Shown here piece after piece: positions 61,358 to 64,000 of a stretch of DNA of 64,000 nt. Positions within the stretch are counted from its first letter, which is position 1. Every line of letters starts with the position of its first letter. The notes beneath the pieces are model-generated. The model ran no database searches. It had not been told where the DNA came from and worked only from the letters and a program-made list of their open reading frames with translations. This DNA is from Fidelibacterota bacterium (GTDB taxonomy: Bacteria > Marinisomatota > Marinisomatia > Marinisomatales > TCS55), in assembly GCA_004124535.1 (NCBI GenBank), contig SCKQ01000005.1, positions 1 through 64,000 of the forward strand, in the 5' to 3' direction. A program made the position numbers and the translations under genes.

Positions 61358-61385
61358 GAAAAGTGGGTGCATGCACCCACTTTTC
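61358..61385. terminator. Perfect 28-bp palindromic hairpin before rimP
   Basis: Half-arm GAAAAGTGGGTGCA followed by its exact reverse complement, giving a GC-rich stem with a short CATG loop and a T-rich tail (TTTTCATTTCTT). It stands between the YfgM-like gene and rimP, so it may terminate the upstream transcript or act as an attenuator for the rimP-nusA-infB operon. Symmetric, so it could act on either strand. Confidence 0.6.
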
Positions 61386-61396
61386 ATTTCTTAGAG

Positions 61397-61831
61397 ATGT
61401 ATATGATACAAGAAGATATTAAAGCAATACTGCCCCAGGGCGTATTCCTGCTGGATGTAAAAGAAGATTTTCACCAGGGTGTGGTGAAGTGTGTCATAGA
61501 TGCGGAAAAACCTGTGGACTTGAATTTGACCACAACCGTATCAAGGACCATTAATGATTCTGGAATTCTAGAGGAACAGTACCCTGAGGGCATGGCACTG
61601 CATGTTTCGTCGGCCGGTGTGGATACACCGCTGAAGCACGATTACCAGTATCGAAAAAACATCGACAGAGTTATCAGTATTACTGTTGTTAAGGATGGTA
61701 AACCCTACAGTACGGAAGCACAAATACTGGCGGTGACCGATGACAGCGTGCAGATACAGCGATCAGGGGTCGCTGAGGAATGGATCCCAATCGCGGATAT
61801 TATCCATGCCAAGGTATTAATAAAATTTTAG
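61397..61831 (+). CDS. rimP: Ribosome maturation factor RimP
   Basis: 144 residues from ATG 61397 (a second in-frame ATG is 61403); longer in-frame starts run through the palindrome and the upstream gene. The N-terminal domain reads VVKCVIDAEKPVDLNLTTTVSR, then YPEGMALHVSSAGVDTPLKHDYQYRKNIDR (family SSPGxxxPL-like segment, here SAG instead of SPG), and a C-terminal SH3-like domain (DDSVQIQRSG). RimP assists 30S maturation. The ribosome site is weak. Next gene nusA begins 18 nt after the stop. Confidence 0.88.
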   Translation: MYMIQEDIKAILPQGVFLLDVKEDFHQGVVKCVIDAEKPVDLNLTTTVSRTINDSGILEEQYPEGMALHVSSAGVDTPLKHDYQYRKNIDRVISITVVKDGKPYSTEAQILAVTDDSVQIQRSGVAEEWIPIADIIHAKVLIKF

Positions 61832-61849
61832 TGGTTGAGGAGGTCGAAT

Positions 61850-63274
61850 TTGATTAATCGAGAATTGATCGATGTATTTTCGGAAATTGCGCGGGAAAAG
61901 AATGTGGATCGTTCGGAACTGAGTTCCATTATTGAGCAGCTGTTTCTGCACCTGATAGAGCGGGATCGGGGCGATTCTTCGAACTGCAGTGTGATCGTGA
62001 ACCTGGAGAAGGGTGAACTGGAAATATACGCGGAGCGGGATATCGTGGATGACCTGATGGATCCGGTACTGGAAATTACGCTGGAAGAGGCTCTAAAATT
62101 GGCGCCGGGTGAAAATTTTCAAATTGGTGAAACCTTCGTCGAAGTAATCGACCCTACAATTTTTGGCCGGCGACTGGTAACAGCCGCAAAACAATTCTTC
62201 AGTCAGCGTCTGCAGGATGTGGAAAAACGCTATATTTATGAGGATTATTCGCAGCGAGTCGGCGAAATTGTTATTGGTACGGTGCGGCAGATGCAGAGGG
62301 ACAACATCTATATCAATATTGACCATGCGGAACTGCTGATGCCAAGAAGGGAACAGATCATAACGGAACGGTACCGCCGAGGAGAGACGATACGGGCGGT
62401 GGTAAAATCGGTGGAAGTTACACCACGGGGGCCGGAGATCGTCATTTCCCGAACCGATAATCATTTTCTCTATAAACTATTTGAATTGGAAGTACCGGAA
62501 ATCGAGGATGGTATTATTGAAATCCAGGCCATTGCCCGTCAGCCGGGGGACCGGGCCAAGATCATTGTGCGGTCCAACGATCGCCGGATCGATCCGGTGG
62601 GAGCCTGTGTGGGAATGCGCGGCAGCCGCATCCAGGCCATTGTCCGGGAATTGAATAACGAAAAAATTGATATCGTCAATTTCAGTGAACAGCCGGAAAT
62701 ACTCATATCACGGGCCCTTTCCCCTGCTACACCGCTGGACCTCTATATTGATGAGGATGACAAATATTGCGTAGCCCTTTTCAGTGATGATGAATTGGAA
62801 TTCGCGATCGGCCGGGGCGGGGTGAATATCAACCTGGCTTCACGGATCACGAATTACCGGATTGACGCGTTCGGTAAGAAAGAATATGATCGCAATCAGA
62901 AGCAGCAAGCCACACCACTGGCAGAGATATCCGATTTTACATCAGCAAAAGCTAAATTATTAGATGCCGCCGGAATTGTGACTGTATCCGATCTGTTAAA
63001 CGGCGATGAAGAGGAAATATTGGCTATTGACGGCATGGGTGAGAAAACACTGGAAGATGCCTATAACCTGGTGGCCGCTTTTATTGAAGCAGACAATGCA
63101 GAAGAAATCGAGGAAGAAGTGGACGTAGAAGAATTACTTGATGACCTGGAAGAACAGGAAGCAGCTGCAGAAGAAGCGGAAACAGAAACAGCAGAAGATG
63201 ATGAGTCCGAAACTACCGCAGAAGAAACACCTCTCGAGGACGAAGAATTAACCCTGGAAGAGGAAAGTAAGTAA
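61850..63274 (+). CDS. nusA: Transcription termination/antitermination factor NusA
   Basis: 474 residues. The best start is TTG at 61850, because GAGGAGG at 61837-61843 sits ideally before it; the in-frame TTG at 61835 would place that site inside the gene. Order: N-terminal RNA polymerase-binding domain (about 1-125), S1 domain (RVGEIVIGTVRQMQRDNIYI), KH1 and KH2 (PGDRAKIIVRSNDRRIDPVGACVGMRG, and AIGRGGVNINLASRIT), then a helix-hairpin-helix-like region (ILAIDGMGEKTLEDAYNL) and an acidic E/D-rich tail from about 425. The tail is unlike E. coli NusA AR repeats. Confidence 0.95.
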   Translation: MINRELIDVFSEIAREKNVDRSELSSIIEQLFLHLIERDRGDSSNCSVIVNLEKGELEIYAERDIVDDLMDPVLEITLEEALKLAPGENFQIGETFVEVIDPTIFGRRLVTAAKQFFSQRLQDVEKRYIYEDYSQRVGEIVIGTVRQMQRDNIYINIDHAELLMPRREQIITERYRRGETIRAVVKSVEVTPRGPEIVISRTDNHFLYKLFELEVPEIEDGIIEIQAIARQPGDRAKIIVRSNDRRIDPVGACVGMRGSRIQAIVRELNNEKIDIVNFSEQPEILISRALSPATPLDLYIDEDDKYCVALFSDDELEFAIGRGGVNINLASRITNYRIDAFGKKEYDRNQKQQATPLAEISDFTSAKAKLLDAAGIVTVSDLLNGDEEEILAIDGMGEKTLEDAYNLVAAFIEADNAEEIEEEVDVEELLDDLEEQEAAAEEAETETAEDDESETTAEETPLEDEELTLEEESK

Positions 63275-63284
63275 GTATACTCCT

Positions 63285-64000
63285 ATGGCCGCAAGACAGA
63301 CACGAATATTTCAGATTGCCAAGGACCTGAATATATCCCATTCGGAGATTCTGACCTTCCTGAAGGGCAAGGGAATTGAAGTGGCCAGCCTTATGTCCTC
63401 AGTGGATAAAGAGACGCAAGATATGATCCAGGTGGAATTCCATAAAGAACGGGAAGATATTGAACGATTTCGGAAAGAACAGGTTCGTCGTGAGATTCAC
63501 CAGACGCGCATCGATGAACAGCAAAAGGCGCAGAAAAAACTTAATCTCCTGAGCCTGGATGAACAGCGCGCGCTCGAAAAGCTCGAAAAGCAGGAACAGA
63601 AAAAAGCGGAACAGAAAGCAAAAGAAAAAATAGTATTAGAAGAACGGAAAAAGGCGGAGCAAGTTGAACAGAAAAAGCAGGCCGAGAAAGAAAAAAAACA
63701 GAAAAAATCAGCGAAATCAAAGCTGCGCAAGATCGACCTGACCGAGATCAAGGCTCAAATCGGTACGGTCACGCGAAAACCACCAGTAAAGAAGCAGGTG
63801 GAGCCGGCGACCCGGTCGGCCAAGGATGCGGTGAAACAGACCCTGGCCCGCATGGATAAGAAAACCAGGAAAAAAGTATATAAAAAAGAACGCAAGCAAG
63901 AAGCAGAAGAAAAAATTGCTGAGGAAGATGTCCAAAAGATCAAGATCCCGGAATATTCCAGTGTCGACGAACTGGCGAAGATCATGGAAGTGGATCCCAG
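63285..64000 (+). CDS. infB: Translation initiation factor IF-2, N-terminal part (truncated by window edge)
   Basis: Open from ATG 63285 to the right edge (238 codons and more). The N-terminal IF2_N-like domain (RIFQIAKDLNISHSEILTFLKGKGIEVASLMSSVD) is followed by a very long charged K/E/Q-rich region (KRKKAEQVEQKKQAEKEKK-like stretches) and the start of a second IF2_N-like domain near the edge (IKIPEYSSVDELAKIM). The GTPase domain is outside. Follows nusA by 10 nt, the classical rimP-nusA-infB order. Confidence 0.92.
   Translation, partial: MAARQTRIFQIAKDLNISHSEILTFLKGKGIEVASLMSSVDKETQDMIQVEFHKEREDIERFRKEQVRREIHQTRIDEQQKAQKKLNLLSLDEQRALEKLEKQEQKKAEQKAKEKIVLEERKKAEQVEQKKQAEKEKKQKKSAKSKLRKIDLTEIKAQIGTVTRKPPVKKQVEPATRSAKDAVKQTLARMDKKTRKKVYKKERKQEAEEKIAEEDVQKIKIPEYSSVDELAKIMEVDP

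Noticed and set aside
61232..61396. Longer in-frame start for rimP
   Set aside because: It would run through the preceding gene and the palindrome, and the added residues do not look like RimP.

Overview
The window is a gene-dense bacterial chromosome segment with short spacers, many 1-11 nt start/stop overlaps, and a Gram-negative envelope gene set: a TonB-dependent receptor with a carboxypeptidase-like plug, a PorV/PorQ-type barrel, dockerin-like C-termini, FlgD/Por-like C-terminal tails and a GWxTD protein. With the receiver plus PEP/pyruvate-binding protein at the left edge, this points to the Fibrobacteres-Chlorobi-Bacteroidetes (FCB) assemblage, most likely a Marinimicrobia (SAR406)-like lineage. 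That placement is inference from gene content; no rRNA gene is present.

Layout. 1-2729 (-): 5' part of a receiver/PEP-binding protein. 2787-10142 (+): comF-pgk-tpiA-secG-tRNA-Leu(GAG)-TPR protein-HAD-acpS-nnrDE-vanZ, linking lower glycolysis, secretion and cofactor repair. 10209-16721 (+): murA, trkA-trkH potassium uptake, enoyl-CoA hydratase, a previously uncalled 44-residue gene, an enolase-superfamily epimerase and methylmalonyl-CoA epimerase. 16718-18175 (-): aromatic amino acid decarboxylase, divergent from uvrC across a perfect 20-bp palindrome. 20241-23324 (+): secreted subtilase with dockerin-like tail, Rieske protein and its membrane partner. 23352-24994 (-): CBS-type synthase coupled to a TlpA-like thioredoxin. 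25104-32236 (+): TonB receptor, large secreted protein and PorV-like barrel. 32245-33327: FMN reductase and Hsp20 converging on a bidirectional terminator; hsp20 has a sigma-54-like promoter. 33547-40244 (+): DegT aminotransferase followed by two tandem TldD/TldE metalloprotease pairs, the most unusual block here.

40262-44184: methyltransferase and tRNA-Leu(CAG) (-), then smpB-tyrS and trxA-trxB. 44236-49197 (+): a degenerate orphan ABC ATPase, a broken pspC, a heptose kinase, a beta-propeller protein and a GWxTD protein. 49214-52237: a Cas4/AddB-like Fe-S nuclease converging on an inositol monophosphatase and an alanine symporter. 52385-57097 (+): the decayed tail of a comEC-type metallo-beta-lactamase gene, an RNase HII-YraN fusion, signal peptidase I and four small envelope or coiled-coil proteins of unknown function, closed by a strong terminator. 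57508-60598: tRNA-Leu(CAA) and an acyl-CoA synthetase transcribed from overlapping divergent promoters, gpsA and tRNA-Arg(CCU). 60622-64000: a YfgM-like protein, a palindromic terminator and rimP-nusA-infB, with infB cut by the right edge.

Most genes are ordinary housekeeping. I did not see a CRISPR array, intact insertion sequence, phage region or rRNA operon. The best candidates for undescribed biology are the double TldD/TldE locus, the RNase HII-YraN fusion with an altered YraN motif, the coupled 44-residue gene, the motif-depleted ABC ATPase, and the two decaying genes.
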